Part shown: positions 41,858 through 54,041 of the stretch, one piece after another
Layout of the letters: every line of letters begins with the position of its first letter
How positions within the stretch are numbered: the stretch's first letter is position 1
Source of the DNA: Nematostella vectensis
Lineage: Eukaryota > Cnidaria > Anthozoa > Actiniaria > Edwardsiidae
Reading direction: 5' to 3'
NCBI RefSeq assembly: GCF_932526225.1
Contig: NC_064040.1
Location: forward strand, 15,681,994 to 15,745,993
Length of the DNA stretch: 64,000 bases
Notes under the pieces: model-generated
What the model was told of the DNA's origin: nothing
The model's database searches: none
What the model saw: the letters and a program-made list of their open reading frames with translations, nothing else
Position numbers and translations under genes: made by a program

Positions 41858-42352
41858 TAAGCCCATCTAGTCCATACACCCCATCTAGTCCATACAGCCC
41901 ATCTAGTCCATACACCCCATCTAGTCCATACTGCTTAAGTCCATACAGCCCATCTAGTCCATACAGCCCATCTAGTCCATACTGCTTAAGTCCATACAGC
42001 CCATCTAGTCTATACAGCACATCTAGTCCATACACCCCATCTAGTCCATACAGCCCATCTAGTCTATACAGCCCATCTAGTCCATACTGCTTAAGTCCAT
42101 ACAGCCCATCTAGTCTATACAGCACATCTAGTCCATACACCCCATCTAGTCCATACAGCCCATCTAGTCTATACGGCCCATCTAGTCCATACACCCCATC
42201 TAGTCCGTACAGCCCATCTAGTCCATACTGCTTAAGTCCATACACCCCATCTAGTCCATACAGCCCATCTAGTCCATACAGCCCATCTAGTCCATACAGC
42301 ACATCTAGTCCATACACCCCATCTAGTCCGTACAGCACATCTAGTCCAGTCA
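41858..42352. repeat. 18-bp minisatellite with 15-bp variants, about 27 units
   Basis: The main unit is catctagtccatacacc plus one base (18 bases); an interspersed 15-base variant reads tgcttaagtccatac. All units are multiples of three, so the minus strand is open for 172 codons as [17 protein letters not shown] repeats. I treat this as a minisatellite, not a gene: there is no signal or unique domain beyond the repeat. It starts about 215 bases after the BEN stop. Confidence 0.93.
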
Positions 42353-43144
42353 ATCTACGAGAGTTTATAAGCTAACCTCCAACTAATTGAAGCAAAATTA
42401 ATTTCACTGTTAGACAATTAAAAACATTATTCTTGATGTTCTTCAAAATTCTTGATGTTCCTAAAAGTTTAGCGGAACTTTCCGATATTTCCCGAGAAAA
42501 GTTCATTTTTGGACGGCAGACGAAAGAAAATGTTTAAAATGTCATTTTTAGGAAAATGGTTAAATTTCGAGATGTTTCGCTTTATATTATGTTTTTCTTT
42601 CATAGGGTATTACATTTTTATATACACATTTAAGAACATCGTTAAGAACATATCCAGCCTTAAAATGCTCCAAAAATAAGAAGGGCCCAGCCTCTACTGA
42701 AAATTTGACGTTCTTAAAAAAAGAGCGTATACAATGTCCAATACGATGAACTGCCGTGTTCAAACCGCTTCATTTCAGGAACCTGCTGAGAGGCTGAAAA
42801 ATATTACTTTTTGTGAAAGCCGACTCAGGATCGAAAAAAAAAAACTCTGGAACAAACTCTTCACTGTCTGAAGACAGTGATTTATAATAGTGCTTTTGTT
42901 CTTTTGCAGTGCCTTATTAGTGTCTTAAGCTCTATAACAATAGAATCCAAGACTTGATATTTCTTTATTATCAAGTTATCATTATCTAGTTACATACAGT
43001 TTTGCAACAAAAAATATACACCCAATTAAAACTTCAGATTGGCAAATGGCGAATAGCAGTTCTAAGATCGAAGAGTGCTTACAAATGAACTCCAGCGATG
43101 CCAGAGCTATACATCGATAGCCTTTAATTGTTGTATGGTAAATC
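42353..43144. other. Intergenic, no gene seen
   Basis: AT-rich sequence with a duplicated attcttgatgttc at 42429 and 42449. No exon, RNA or element end recognised. Confidence 0.45.
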
Positions 43145-44455
43145 CAGGGTTCGTACAAGTCCTTGAAAACCTTGAAAGTGCTTGAATTTTAAAATTTGAA
43201 ATTCAAGGTTTGGAAAGTGCTTGAATTCTTATTATCAATCCTTGAAAGTCCTTGAAAAATATCCGATTTTAAAGAAACAAAAGTAAAGCTTATGGAATGT
43301 GGATTAATCGCAAATTGTAGCCAAATATATCGTTTGCGAGCTATTGCTTTATATAATTTTGGCCGCAGTTCTGTAATTTAGGCTACCTGTATTTTTTACG
43401 GGAAAACCAGTGGTAGCAGGTGTTTGGCCTTGTTAATGATGTCAATTGTTGGTGAGAGGGTGAGAGCAAAAATATACTGAGGTGAAATGTAGACTTTGCA
43501 TAAAGACATTCAATATCCAGAGCATGGGCATTTCGGCATAGAAGATACGGATGTACAAGATAAAGTATGTATAATCCATGCCCAGAAACAAGATCAGCAT
43601 ATATCATTAGCAGATTGTACAGTGAAAGGAAATATGCTTCGCCAAGTTCAAGCTCTTTGCTGATGGTAATGGTTAGCTTACAAGAAAGATGAGAGATTGT
43701 GATCTCCTGGTGCTCCCGTACACAGAATTTGTGGAGAAAGCTGAGCAAGCCCAGAAGACGATCTTCTTGGATTTTAACTACAAGAGAGGTGGCGAATAAT
43801 GGTCCCTAGATATAATGATTTTCTCTCCAAATTTCAAGGCATCTCGATTTCTCGGATTTTAGAGATTTGACTTCTCGTTCTGGTTCTCGAGAAATGCAAG
43901 ATCTCGTTTTCTCTGATTTAAAAAAAAGCCATTGTCATCTCGGAACTATTTCTCAGATTGACCATTCGCCACAAGCTAGACAGGCTGGGTGCGTTCTTCT
44001 TACAGCATCTAGCCTAGAAGAGTTGTGCTCTGGAAGCTTAAGATGCTGTTGACACTTTTTCATGGTCAGGCAAGAGTCGAAAGAGACTTCTCTGTAAATT
44101 TCAGTTGAAAACGTGCGCTTGCTAACTGCTAGGTGCGGCAAGTCAAGGGGGGAAACATTACACCCAATGTCATGAAGACTAGGGGAGGGCCACGGAGGAG
44201 ATTGTTTGAAGCCGTAAGCGAAAATGGCAAGAAGAGCTAGAGAACAAGTGGAAGTGAAACTGTATTCCAAAATTAACGTCGCCACTACGGACGGTAATTT
44301 CAGTTAATGGAGCCGGAGCCAGGCTCAAAGGTCACTCGTAAATTATATCGTACGGGTACGCGTATCATGCTACAATAGCACAGGTATGACTCAATATGTT
44401 TCACGTTAGATACCTCACAATAAACGCTCTTAATTCTTATTGGTCGCTATCTACC

Positions 44456-44464
44456 TATATAAAG
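44456..44464 (+). promoter_or_regulatory. TATA box (TATATAAAG) with inverted CCAAT upstream
   Basis: TATATAAAG lies 84 bases before the ATG at 44548; attgg (inverse CCAAT) is about 17 bases upstream of it. The spacing is that of an ordinary Pol II core promoter. It drives the small broken frame inside the hAT-like element. Confidence 0.45.
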
Positions 44465-44547
44465 TGCCACACCTAAAGTAAAGTCATTCGCTCTTTCGCT
44501 TAATAAGCTAGGAGTACTGTAAAGAAACATTTGAAAATCAGTTAAAT

Positions 44548-44899
44548 ATGCCTAAACGTTTGCGTTTGTCTGGAGGAGACGAGTTCTCTCTACCGATGTG
44601 CTTGGTCTTCGACTACAAGCCCTCAACCGCCCCTCCGGTGGAATGTGGCAGCAACAAATAGATCGCCTCAGGCAAGCCACTCAAGGCGGTGAGGAGGCTT
44701 CACCCTCAGCCCTGAGGTGTGCTTGTGCGTTGGTGGACCAGCCAATACTCTCGTCCGATCCTTCACGCGGGGTGTAGGGGAGATGAGTGAGGCCTTAAGG
44801 TCATATGCTTACACTACAGTTGCTAAGGAGAAGCAAAAGGCTTTGAAAGAAGAAAGTTTTGAACGTTTGAGAATCTCACAAAAAGTTGAAAATCTGTAG
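44548..44899 (+). pseudogene. Broken reading frame inside the hAT-like element
   Basis: ATG opens MPKRLRLSGGDEFSLPM and stops after 37 codons, but protein-like sequence continues in a second frame (LGLRLQALNRPSGGMWQQQI, then RLRQATQGGEEASPSALRC) and, after another shift near 44765, in a third (GEMSEALRSYAYTTVAKEKQ, ending SFERLRISQKVENL). It looks like one gene of about 110 aa with two frameshifts. The family is not recognised; the Lys/Glu-rich end is helical. Confidence 0.4.
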
Positions 44900-45189
44900 G
44901 CGAACGTTTGCTTGAAATCACCGTTTAATAACAGTTGCTCACCTGTGAGTAATGATGCTTGTGTATGTTTCAAAGAGTCCAATCGGCATCTATTTTCGTA
45001 TTGAAAATAGACCATGTACAATTGATAAAAGCTCTGGTAAAACTTGGAAAAGTACTTCGCCCTATATTGATTTTTTCTTGAACTTCTACAAAAAGTCCTT
45101 GAAAAAGTCCTTAAAAGTCCTTGAATTTGATTGGTGGAAAATTGTACGAAGCCTGAAATCCATCTTCTCCTGCACTCGGTTGGTACCCT

Positions 45190-46237
45190 TTGCCATTCAC
45201 CGTTGCACTAACAATGTTTTCTGAAATAGGCCGCCATGTCAGCTCATACAAGAATATCCATCGGGGATGCCCACAGAGCTCTGCTCTAGGTCCACTATTA
45301 TGGAATATTTTCCAGAACGACCTATGCTATCACATTGATGGAAGTTTATCCATGTGTGCTGATGATCATCAGATTTATCACACTGGGAGCGATCTTAGCA
45401 CCGTGATTTCAGATCTCAGGGTGAGTGCAGACACCGCTACTCAGTGGTACGATTCACACCTAGCCGGTAATCCAAAAAAGTATCAGGTTTTACATCTTAA
45501 TTGTAATCGCCGAAAAAACGCCGATGCTAACGCAGCTCTTTATGTGCATGGTGAAATAATAAATAACACTAATGAACTCAAACTACTAGGTGTCACGATT
45601 GACGACCAGTTAAATTTTAGCACCCATATCAATGAAATCTGTAAAAGAGCCAGTCAAAGAGCTGGTGTTCTAATGCGCCTCAGGAATCTTATCCCCACCA
45701 ACGCCAAACTACAACTATTTAAATCGGCAGTTCTGCCTCGCCTCACCTACTGTCACCTTGTGTGGCACTTTTGCCGATCAAGCGACAAGCGCAAGCTCGA
45801 AAGGGTACAAGAAAGAGGACTTAAGGCTGTTTTCAAAGACAAAAGCTCTAGTTACGCTAACCTCCTTGAACGGGCCAAGCTACCTACCCTCTTAAACAGA
45901 CGGCTGCAGGACATTGCTATACTAATATACAAGGTGCACAATAACTTGTGCCCTCCTAATATCTGCGGCATTTTTTAACAGACACAGTGCCAACTATAAT
46001 CTAAGGCATATAGATTTCTCCCTTTCAAGGTACAAGGTACGCTACTTATGGAAAGCACTCCTTATGGTACCTTGGGCCAAAGCTTTGGGTGAAATTGTCG
46101 GTCACTATCAGATCGTCACCGAGTCTAAATACTTATAAACGCAAAATGAGAGAAATCGACATTTCCCTCCTAATAGCTCCTAAGAGCTGGACGGTCTCCG
46201 ACACTTTAATAAAGCTTATCTATCTATCTCTATCTAA
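45190..46237 (+). pseudogene. 5'-truncated LINE reverse transcriptase fragment
   Basis: A 45215-45978 frame holds GCPQSSALGPLLWNIF, MCADDHQIY (active-site DD), LLGVTIDDQLNFSTHI and SAVLPRLTYCHLVWHF, the palm, thumb and C-terminal region of a CR1/jockey-type RT. A frame change near 45980 is followed by SANYNLRHIDFSLSRYKVRY, the usual C-terminal end. It ends in (TATC)n at about 46207-46237. It starts right beside the hAT-like element and lacks the endonuclease. Confidence 0.85.
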
Positions 46238-47650
46238 TAACAAGCTTTAGCCATTCCTTGTATTTGCTGGGTTGGCGGAGGTGGTCCAGGCGGCATTTCT
46301 TTCCCTTTCCTTATATCCTTTCAAATTCTACTGGGGGATGCAGCTGCTTGCATTGCGGCACTGTATAAACATTTGGCCATAATAATTTAGAAATACTATC
46401 GGTGAATACCGGTTGCTTGGTATGACAGGGATGGTTTAAACCTTTTGTGGTGGGGGGATTTTATGTCTATTTTAAAATAAAGCAGCGATGTTGGAATGTA
46501 CTAAGCACAATGAAAGTCAGAATAAGCAGTCCATAACGCCTTTATTTTTCCAGCAATCGGTGCGATTGGCGGGCATTTTGATGTGGGGATTACTAGTCCG
46601 TTAGCCAAATCTTAGTAGACTTGCGATACGTCACGTTTGAAGAATCCGCACATTTATCTGTCGCAATCCGTAGTCTGTAGGGCATTTTAGACAAAATCCC
46701 GACAAAAACCCATTCAACCCCTCCCCACCGCCCCTCCCCTCTTTCCTGCTCCGTTTAATAACTTGAGACTACATGATAGTATTGATTAATTTTTATTTCT
46801 TTCAATTGTATGTTTACGGATTTGCTGATTTTTAAAAAAAAACAGTCTCCTCGTTCTATTGTAAATTATGTCCAGCTCGAAAGAGGGTATTAATCTCCTC
46901 CCACCTCCCCCTCGAAAAATAGGTTGCGTCGGGTCGCGTTTCAAATAATTTTCATAGTGTTTATTCTATTTTTATTATGCCACTGAAAACCGTTATTGAA
47001 AAATAGAGAGATTAATGAATATTTGGTTAATATTAGTTTAGATCTTCAAATATTTATAGCTGACCAATTTATTGGAATTCTAATATTGTTAATTGGTTGC
47101 TGGGCAAAAGAAAAGAGAACATTCCCTTAAATCGCATCTCGGTTATATATGAATATCCGTGGAAGCGGCTAAGTAAAAACCTGACTTTTATTGACTGGAG
47201 TCGATATATTTGGACATTCAACGGGAGGTCTTATGAGACAAAATGCCCACCCCACACCATCCTTAAGGGCCTGTCTTTAGTCTTTCCATTTCAGGGATCA
47301 CTCATATGTAAGTATGTACGTACGTGAAGGTGTCCTCAGAATTAGCTTTTAATTGTCGCACTGAATTTGCTATGGTCAAATTCAATTAGACAGTGAATTT
47401 GCTATGGTATTTCAGTTAGTAGTAAAGAAGTATAGGGCTCTAGAGATGCAAACAATTAAATGTTAATGTTCAAACCGTGTCGCTAAAATTGTTAAAATGA
47501 GATGTTTAACTTTTAAGCCTATATTGCCAAATAACTCATTAAAAAAGTGATAAATCTGTCCTTTTCGATAATTTGATTTTCTTCGGTTTTGATACTATGT
47601 TTACCCTATGATAGTTTATACCGATGATATTAATTTAGCTTTCAAAATCT
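46238..47650. other. Intergenic, no gene seen
   Basis: AT-rich, with pyrimidine-rich pieces near 46710 and 46900. The phrase gtgaatttgctatggt occurs twice (about 47361 variant and 47393). Probably upstream regulatory DNA of the first tandem gene. No phase-compatible exon found. Confidence 0.4.
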
Positions 47651-47657
47651 GAAAGCA

Positions 47658-47725
47658 TATAAAAGCTGGTGGGACTGAGTGCGGATATCATTTTTGGTGT
47701 CATTCAACCGGGAAGGAATAACAAG
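47658..47725 (+). promoter_or_regulatory. Core promoter and probable 5' UTR exon of tandem gene 1
   Basis: TATAAAAG at 47658-47665, then a short stretch ending in gaataacaag|gtaaga with the donor after 47725. The matching acceptor is ttttactag at 48395, nine bases before the ATG at 48405. So the transcript probably starts near 47690 with a non-coding first exon of about 35 bases. Confidence 0.6.
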
Positions 47726-48404
47726 GTAAGACAGACAAAATACTATGCTGATTGGAGGGTATTATTTTTATATTTCCTTCGCTTCCAAATTGAATAGTGT
47801 CGAGAACTTTTAAATGTTTAGTTATTTATTTGCTTTTTTGTTGTTTGAGAAGAATTTTGATATACATTCGTTGGATGTTGCAGTGAACGAACCGCATTTT
47901 TTTGGAAATTAATGGGAAAAATGCAATTTGGAAGAATATCGTGGAAACGCGTGGTGAATCATTTTGACACGATAGAGAGGACAGGTTTTAAAGCAAATGT
48001 GGAAAATGGCATTTACTTTCCAAACGTCTTGAGTGATATACACCCTGTAAGAACACTCGTATTTTTTTGTAAAACAAAAGGTTTAGTGTTTCACTGTCTA
48101 AAATAAATTGAATACGGTGCATGCGTTTTTTTAATCCAAAAACCGTATATTCCGTACATTCTTCAACACTCATAAATAAGCTTTAAAAGCTGGGTCATGT
48201 GTCTACATGCCCAATTGCCGCCCAACTGATCTAATTCCGTTTGCCGAGTTAAAACAACATTATCCCTTCCATCTAAGTCTAGCTCATCTTCCTATCCTTA
48301 TTAACTCTCTTAGCAAGGCAAGGTGAAGACGTGCTTTGCCCTCAGGAAGTTTACCTTCACTCAAATGAGATCTTGCTTATATTTTCTTTTACTAGACCGG
48401 CAAG

Positions 48405-51400
48405 ATGTACAGATTCCTTGCTGTCCTTTGCCTTGTCGCTTGCGGCTACGCTCTTGACCTTAACGATCAATACTGCCAACACCAAGAAACCTACTACACC
48501 ATCTATCAGGTGCCGAGTCATAACTGCAAGTGTACTGCCAAACAGACCGGCGCCTTACGCTACAAAGACGGCAACCTTCAAGTGTGCAACGGCAATGAAT
48601 ATGTGAACGTTGGAGGCAACGCCGGTCAAGAAGCCCCCGTTGGAACTGAAACCAATCCTGGGAAATCCTGCAGGGACATCCTCACCAAGCGCAAGTAAGT
48701 TCCTTGGTGAACTAGATCGTTTGGCTGTAAGTCACTTATCCCTCAAGTTGAGGGGTGTACAGCAGCTTGATATTTTTCACACCAGGTATGCTAATACTTC
48801 AACGGTATACAAATCCCAGCTTTTTACATTATCATTGCTAGTTAGTACGCCTTGGGATATTTTGCTCACAGCCAGATACATTCATAGATAACAGATGTAA
48901 CTGAGGCGCAAAAGCCGTGTGAATGTACGCGGATGCCAGACCAAGAATTGTTAGCGAATCGTTTAATTTTTCTGGCCTCTAACTAAATTTGGTTAACGCC
49001 CGAATCGCTTTTAGACGAGTGCTTGGTTTTCGTTCGATGGCGCCTGGAGATATGTCTATTCTCGCGTACTATGTGCGGGAATTACAGCTGAAGCATATGA
49101 TATAGAAATGACTAAATTACAAAAAAGGAAACTTTCCTAACAATTTCGGAATGTCGTCTTTTTCTTTTCTGGGAATTAGACCAGCATTAATGGTATAGGT
49201 CAGTGACCTCCCTGCCAGAATCTTTTGAGTATTTTTTTAAACTAACTGATACAAATGCTCTATAAAACAAAGCTCTTGCCTTTATCAGGGATGCCAAGAG
49301 TGGTATGTACTTCATAAAACCTCGAGATGTGGTCATGAAGACTTACTGTTACATGGGCACCCTGTGTGGCTCAAATGGCTGGACCATGGTCATGAAGATC
49401 GACGGAAACAAGGTATAAATAATGTATTACTTAAGTGAGACAAAATTTATTTTGAATCGGACAATTTTGGGTCGTATTTCCAGTTATTTAGCATGTCATT
49501 TATTTAATTTTTATCTTTTTTACGTGTGGCGACTAAAAATAGAAAAATTCTTAAATCTGCGAACATTTTAATGTCATTGGCATGTTAATTGACTCATGGG
49601 ACTACTAATATTATCAAGGCAACCGGTGCTTTTGGAGTTGCACAGCTGACATTGTATCTGCAATTGCATATTTGCATTTTTGCAGAATACTTTTCGGTAC
49701 GATTCCAAATACTGGAGCAACAAGCAACATTACAACGTTGCTGGCGCAACAGGAGGATTTAAACACGTCGAAACTAAACTTGACACTTACTCGCACTTCC
49801 CGTTAAGCAAGCTTTGTCTGGGTCTTGAAACCAAAGGAAAGAGAGAGTGGAAAGAGATCAATTACATGGCCGGCTCACTGTACGAGCTTATTGCGGATGG
49901 CAAGTTCCGCGAAACGCACTATGGCAGAAAGTTCTGGAAGAGTATGGTCCCTGACTCATCGCTTCAGAGAAACTGCGGACGTGAGGGTTTCAATGTTGTT
50001 AAAATAACCGGCAGCGACAAGAGAAATGGGTTCGCCAAGGTCAGAATTGGGATAATTGGCAATCAGGAAAACGACTGTCACACTCCGGATTCGAGAATCG
50101 GCTTTGGAGCAATGGGAAATTTGTGTGGCCAAAATAACGACAACTCGGCTGGTAACGAAGCAAGGTGCTCACCAGATAACGGAGACAAAACCATCAAGAG
50201 CTTTGGATACATCTTCGCCCAGGAGCGTCAAGAAGATGCCCTTCTCGGCTCCTTCGACAAACCCGCCAAGTCCTGCAAAGAAATTGTCGCCGCTAGACCG
50301 TAAGTACCTTTAAGACGAGTAAAATTTTCCTTGCTACACGCAGGCAGTACCCCAGCCTTCCTATTTCGCTGTCCTGTAACGTGTAAGGAGTGTTAAACAA
50401 ACTGATATAAATGCTACTGTACGTTCCAGCGATGCTAAAAATGGCGTGTACTATCTTAACCTTCGAGACGCCCCTCACACTCGCGTCTACTGTCACATGA
50501 CAGAGATCTGCGGATCACGTGGATGGACCATCATCATGAAGATCGACGGACGCGAGGTACTACGGAGACAATTCTAAGACTTAGTTTATTAAAGAATTTT
50601 CCGAAGCAGGGAATGCTTTCGCTACGGCAAGTACCGGTGATCTGGTTGGTTGCTGTGGTAGGCTCGAATTCTGGCTTTCGCCCTAAGGGTTTTTTCAGGT
50701 TTATGTCTTTATTTCTTATTTCTTAATTTTGTTGTCACAAGATCTAACGTAGTTCGAAAAGAAAGTACGAGAGCATTTTGTCCGAGCATACTTTTATATT
50801 AAACGCATTGCTCACGCGTCAGACATGATTCTTGTGAATCTAAGCCCTTCTGTAATACTTGGCGATACTCACTCGATTTTTTTTTGCTGGTGTAACCTAG
50901 TCGATGTTTTGCTCTATATATTATTTACAATTGAAAATACAGCGGTTTATTTTCAACCGAAATCTTCGATTTCGGTACATTCGCAAGAAATCCACGATTG
51001 AAGTCTGGAACTTTGATATCGGGTAATAGTTTAGAAGAGGCGCGGCTTGGGCTCAAATGTTGAAAAAGAAAAAAATCTTTAGTTTTCAAATTATCTAAAC
51101 AAAAATACTCTCGAATTGACCATCTGGAATTTATTGTTGCGCAACACTGGTCCTCTTGCCCCTCTCACACAAGTTGCCTTAGGGTGTGGACTTAGCGGGG
51201 GGCGTAAATTCGGGGATGGATCTTTGTAGGCAAGAGTGCATTTATTTTTTCAAATATTGCGAGGAAAATTTTGGCGTAAAATAAAGATTCATCAATCGCG
51301 AAGTTTGACAGGTAAGTTTTAAGCCGAAAATTCTTGTGCTTCAAGTTGGAGTGTTGTTAGGTGTTACTGTAGATTTAGAAAAAAAATCATCGCGCAGATT

Positions 51401-53731
51401 TCGAGATTTTTATTTTAATATAAAAATATTGCTTCCTTTTAACTTGCATGCCAAAAAAATAATTTGATTTCCAAGAAGAGTGAATCTAGCAAAATCTGAT
51501 AAAGCATAGATGTATTAATAAAATCTAATAAATTTACGCGCGCCGAAAATAAGTCTTCTGTAGGGAGCTAAGTATAAGCTGTTCAGCCAAATCAAACTCG
51601 GCGCGCCACCTTAAAGCTCACCAGAAAAATGCGGGTAATTTTGCTCGCAACTTTGCAAGCCACTGCTTACCAAACAAATTCCTATTAGAAAAAAAAAACA
51701 AGGAGCCTTTGTAATTTCATAAGCATGTTATACGCCGTCTTCAAATAAGGCACTGTGCGAACCCATGTGTCGTAGCTTGCGGTGCTTTATAGATGGCATG
51801 AAAAAGTAGCCCTTGAAAATACAAATAATGAAGGTATTCGCAAGGGATGAATAATAAAGGTACTGCACAGTATGTAACCTGGATTCCTTGATTTACATTC
51901 ATTTGCTTTTTATCTATTTGATACTCATGAGGCAACGGGGTTTACGACACTTATACTCCCCAATGCAACTCTATTGTATGTAGGTGTATATCAGGTACTA
52001 ATATAATAATGTATACTTTATAGACAACCTTTAAATACGAGTCGTCATACTGGGAAAACCACAACGTGTACAACACTGAGTCAATCGCTGACGGTCTGGA
52101 CAACAGCGATATGAAGCTGCACACTTACTCCAAGCTGCCATTTGAGAAGCTCTGCCTTGGGATGAGGGTAAGAAAAGAGACCATGCCTTTTCAGATAAGA
52201 TATTATCCTGCGCACAGTCCTCCTTTGCCAGTCACAAAAACAGGGGGGATGCGTAGGTTTGCGCTTGCGCCCCCCCCCCCCCCCCCTTGGCGGCCAGAAA
52301 GTGGGTCATTTCTATTTAAAAGGAATCTTCTAATACCAGAATTTTCTTCAAATACTGTAATTTTCACTATAATAATGATACCTATGACTGACGCCTGGCC
52401 TCGGTTTCACGCGCGGGTCGTAAAAATTTGTGGGGAGGCATGGGGTAGGTGACTTTGCCAACACGGACCACAACGCCTCGTGCGACGTTCTTGGTGCGCG
52501 TTGATTTGCTTAAGCTCTCTGATAATCAGCCCCCAATGGTGGTGGCCTGCTTGTAGGCGTTAACCCGGGGATTTTTTTAGTTGTGTTTTCGCTGTGCGCC
52601 GAGTCGTGGCCGCCATCTTGTTTTTGGCTGCGCTAACATGACGCGAGCGACAAAACGCGCTTTGCGCTCGTTCCAGCTTTCGCGCGGCCAGAACAAAACA
52701 AGATGGCTAAAAACATAGGTTAAACATAGCAAAAAAAAGGGGAAACATAGCGAAAAATCACCGGGTAAACATGGAGGAAATAACATCGGGTAAAAATAGC
52801 GAAAAAAACACTAAGTAAATATAACGAAAAAAACCGGGTAAACATGAAAAAAAAAAAACCGGGTAAACGGCTGCAAGCATGCTACAATGGCCTCTTTGTA
52901 CTCCCCTGAATACACTGTGAGTTTTACCCTGTTTACATTAATGAAAAGGTTTTTTGGGTAAAGAACTTAGAAAACACTTGCTTTCTTCTGCAGGTTGGAG
53001 GAAGCCTTAAATGGCTCCCAGTGAACATGGGAAAGAAGGTGGACTCTCTGTTTTCTGTCATTGCACCCGGCAAGTACGTAGCCACCCATATTAGCAAGAA
53101 TGAGTGGAGAAAGCTTGTGCCCGGCTCGTCTCTTCAGAGGAACTGCAACATGCAGGGATTCAACAACAACCCCGTGCCGTCCCAACCCGCTGCCAAGGTA
53201 AAGTCTTCTGTATATCGATGGGAGAAGTCGTAGTCGTCCAAACACAATTCCGTGAATAACTTTACAGCTACAGTAAAAACACTGTTAGTATAACCTATGG
53301 TAAAAAGAATTGTTAGCGTAAGTGTGTGGTTGATTTAACTGACAGTGCATTTATTCTGATATTTTCCCTTAGAGGACGAAAAGTTAGATAGAGCCCTTCT
53401 TGGTAGACGATTCTCTCTGATGACATTCTTCATTGCCATATAACAACTATTCAAATGTTTTGATGACGCGTTTTTTTTTTTAATTCTAACACGAGCTGTG
53501 GGGCATTTTCAAAGCTCCTGTCTAAACACGGCGCTATTTCTGTTGTAGGTCAGAATCGGTTTCGTTGCCAACCAGGAGAACAATTGCGGTTCGCCTGATT
53601 CCCGCATCGGTTTTGGAGGGTCTGGAAACTACTGCGGACAGAGCTCCTACTCGGCTGGTAACGAGGCAAGATGCGATGGTGACAATGGCAACAAGTCTAC
53701 AGCAGGTTATGGGTACATCCTCGCTCAATAA
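48405..53731 (+). CDS. Secreted two-unit fibrinogen-like protein, tandem gene 1 (561 aa)
   Basis: Seven coding exons: 48405-48694, 49289-49412, 49686-50299, 50430-50556, 52024-52167, 52994-53197, 53549-53731; phases close and the stop is TAA. Signal peptide MYRFLAVLCLVACGYA; Cys-containing head (QYCQHQETYYTIYQVP, CKC, GALRYKDGNLQVCNGNEYVNV) to about aa 80. Unit 1 spans aa 86-330 (SCRDIL, CGSNGWTMVMKIDG, FRYDSKYW, LCLGLE, SLQRNCG, GIIGNQENDC, SAGNEARC, GYIFAQ); unit 2 spans aa 334-561 (SCKEIV, CGSRGWTIIMKIDG, FKYESSYW, LCLGM, SLQRNC, VANQENNC, SAGNEARC, GYILAQ). Units are fibrinogen-related and resemble the coral skeletal-matrix protein 5 type. Probably extracellular; ligand unknown. A near-copy lies 9.5 kb downstream. 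Confidence 0.92.
52240..52420. mobile_element. Poly(C) insertion in intron 5 of gene 1
   Basis: Starts ggggggatgcgtaggtttgc, contains 17 C in a row near 52270, then gtgggtcatttct and cctatgactgacgcctg. It is related to the insert at 11448-11597 and present again in copy 2 near 61118-61280. Confidence 0.45.
52715..52870. repeat. Degenerate short tandem repeat in intron 5 of gene 1
   Basis: Units of 20-30 bases of the type gggtaaacatagcgaaaaa and aaaccgggtaaacatgaa. The same block occurs in the second copy at about 61530-61700 with longer A runs, so it predates the duplication or was copied with it. Confidence 0.65.
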
Positions 53732-53804
53732 GATGCGCATGGATGCGAATGGAGACCGCTGGCATAATTAATGTTGTCCTGTGAAAAATGCAGCGCCAGT
53801 TCTC

Positions 53805-53810
53805 AATAAA
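53805..53810 (+). promoter_or_regulatory. poly(A) signal AATAAA of tandem gene 1
   Basis: AATAAA 74 bases after the TAA stop, in tctcaataaagctgcaaac. Its position and context are like the signal of the second copy at 62877 (ctgaataaaactgc). Confidence 0.7.
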
Positions 53811-54041
53811 GCTGCAAACGACTTTGTGTCTCATATATTATCGAAGGGGATTTTAAGAAGGGGATTTTAAGGTGATTAGACACTTCAAGTGGGCAAAATG
53901 AGACAGTTTGTTTTCATTCATTTTAGGTTTGTTCTCACTTTGTTGTTTTGTTGCTAAGCATCTGAATGACATAGACCAAAAGCCCTCAGTCAGACCTATG
54001 CAACACTTTTGCCATTTAAAAAAATCGAATATAGATATTGG

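Larger units (their letters stand above)
43145..45155. mobile_element. About 2-kb hAT-like element, decayed
   Basis: The left end cagggttcgtacaagtcctt and the right end gtacgaagcctg are inverse over about 12 bases with one or two mismatches; subterminal aagtccttgaaa words recur at both ends in opposite orientation. Both ends abut aaatcc(a), a possible target duplication. CAGGG ends are typical of hAT-type elements. The interior carries a promoter-like block and a broken frame at 44456-44899. No transposase domain was recognised. Confidence 0.6.

Noticed and set aside
41835-42353. 172-codon minus-strand YGLDGL repeat protein
   Set aside because: Explained by an 18/15-base minisatellite; no signal peptide, unique flank or splice structure. 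Kept as a low-interest finding only.
48610-48891. 93-codon ORFs at 48610 and 58091
   Set aside because: Out-of-frame shadows of exon 1 and intron 1 of the tandem genes.
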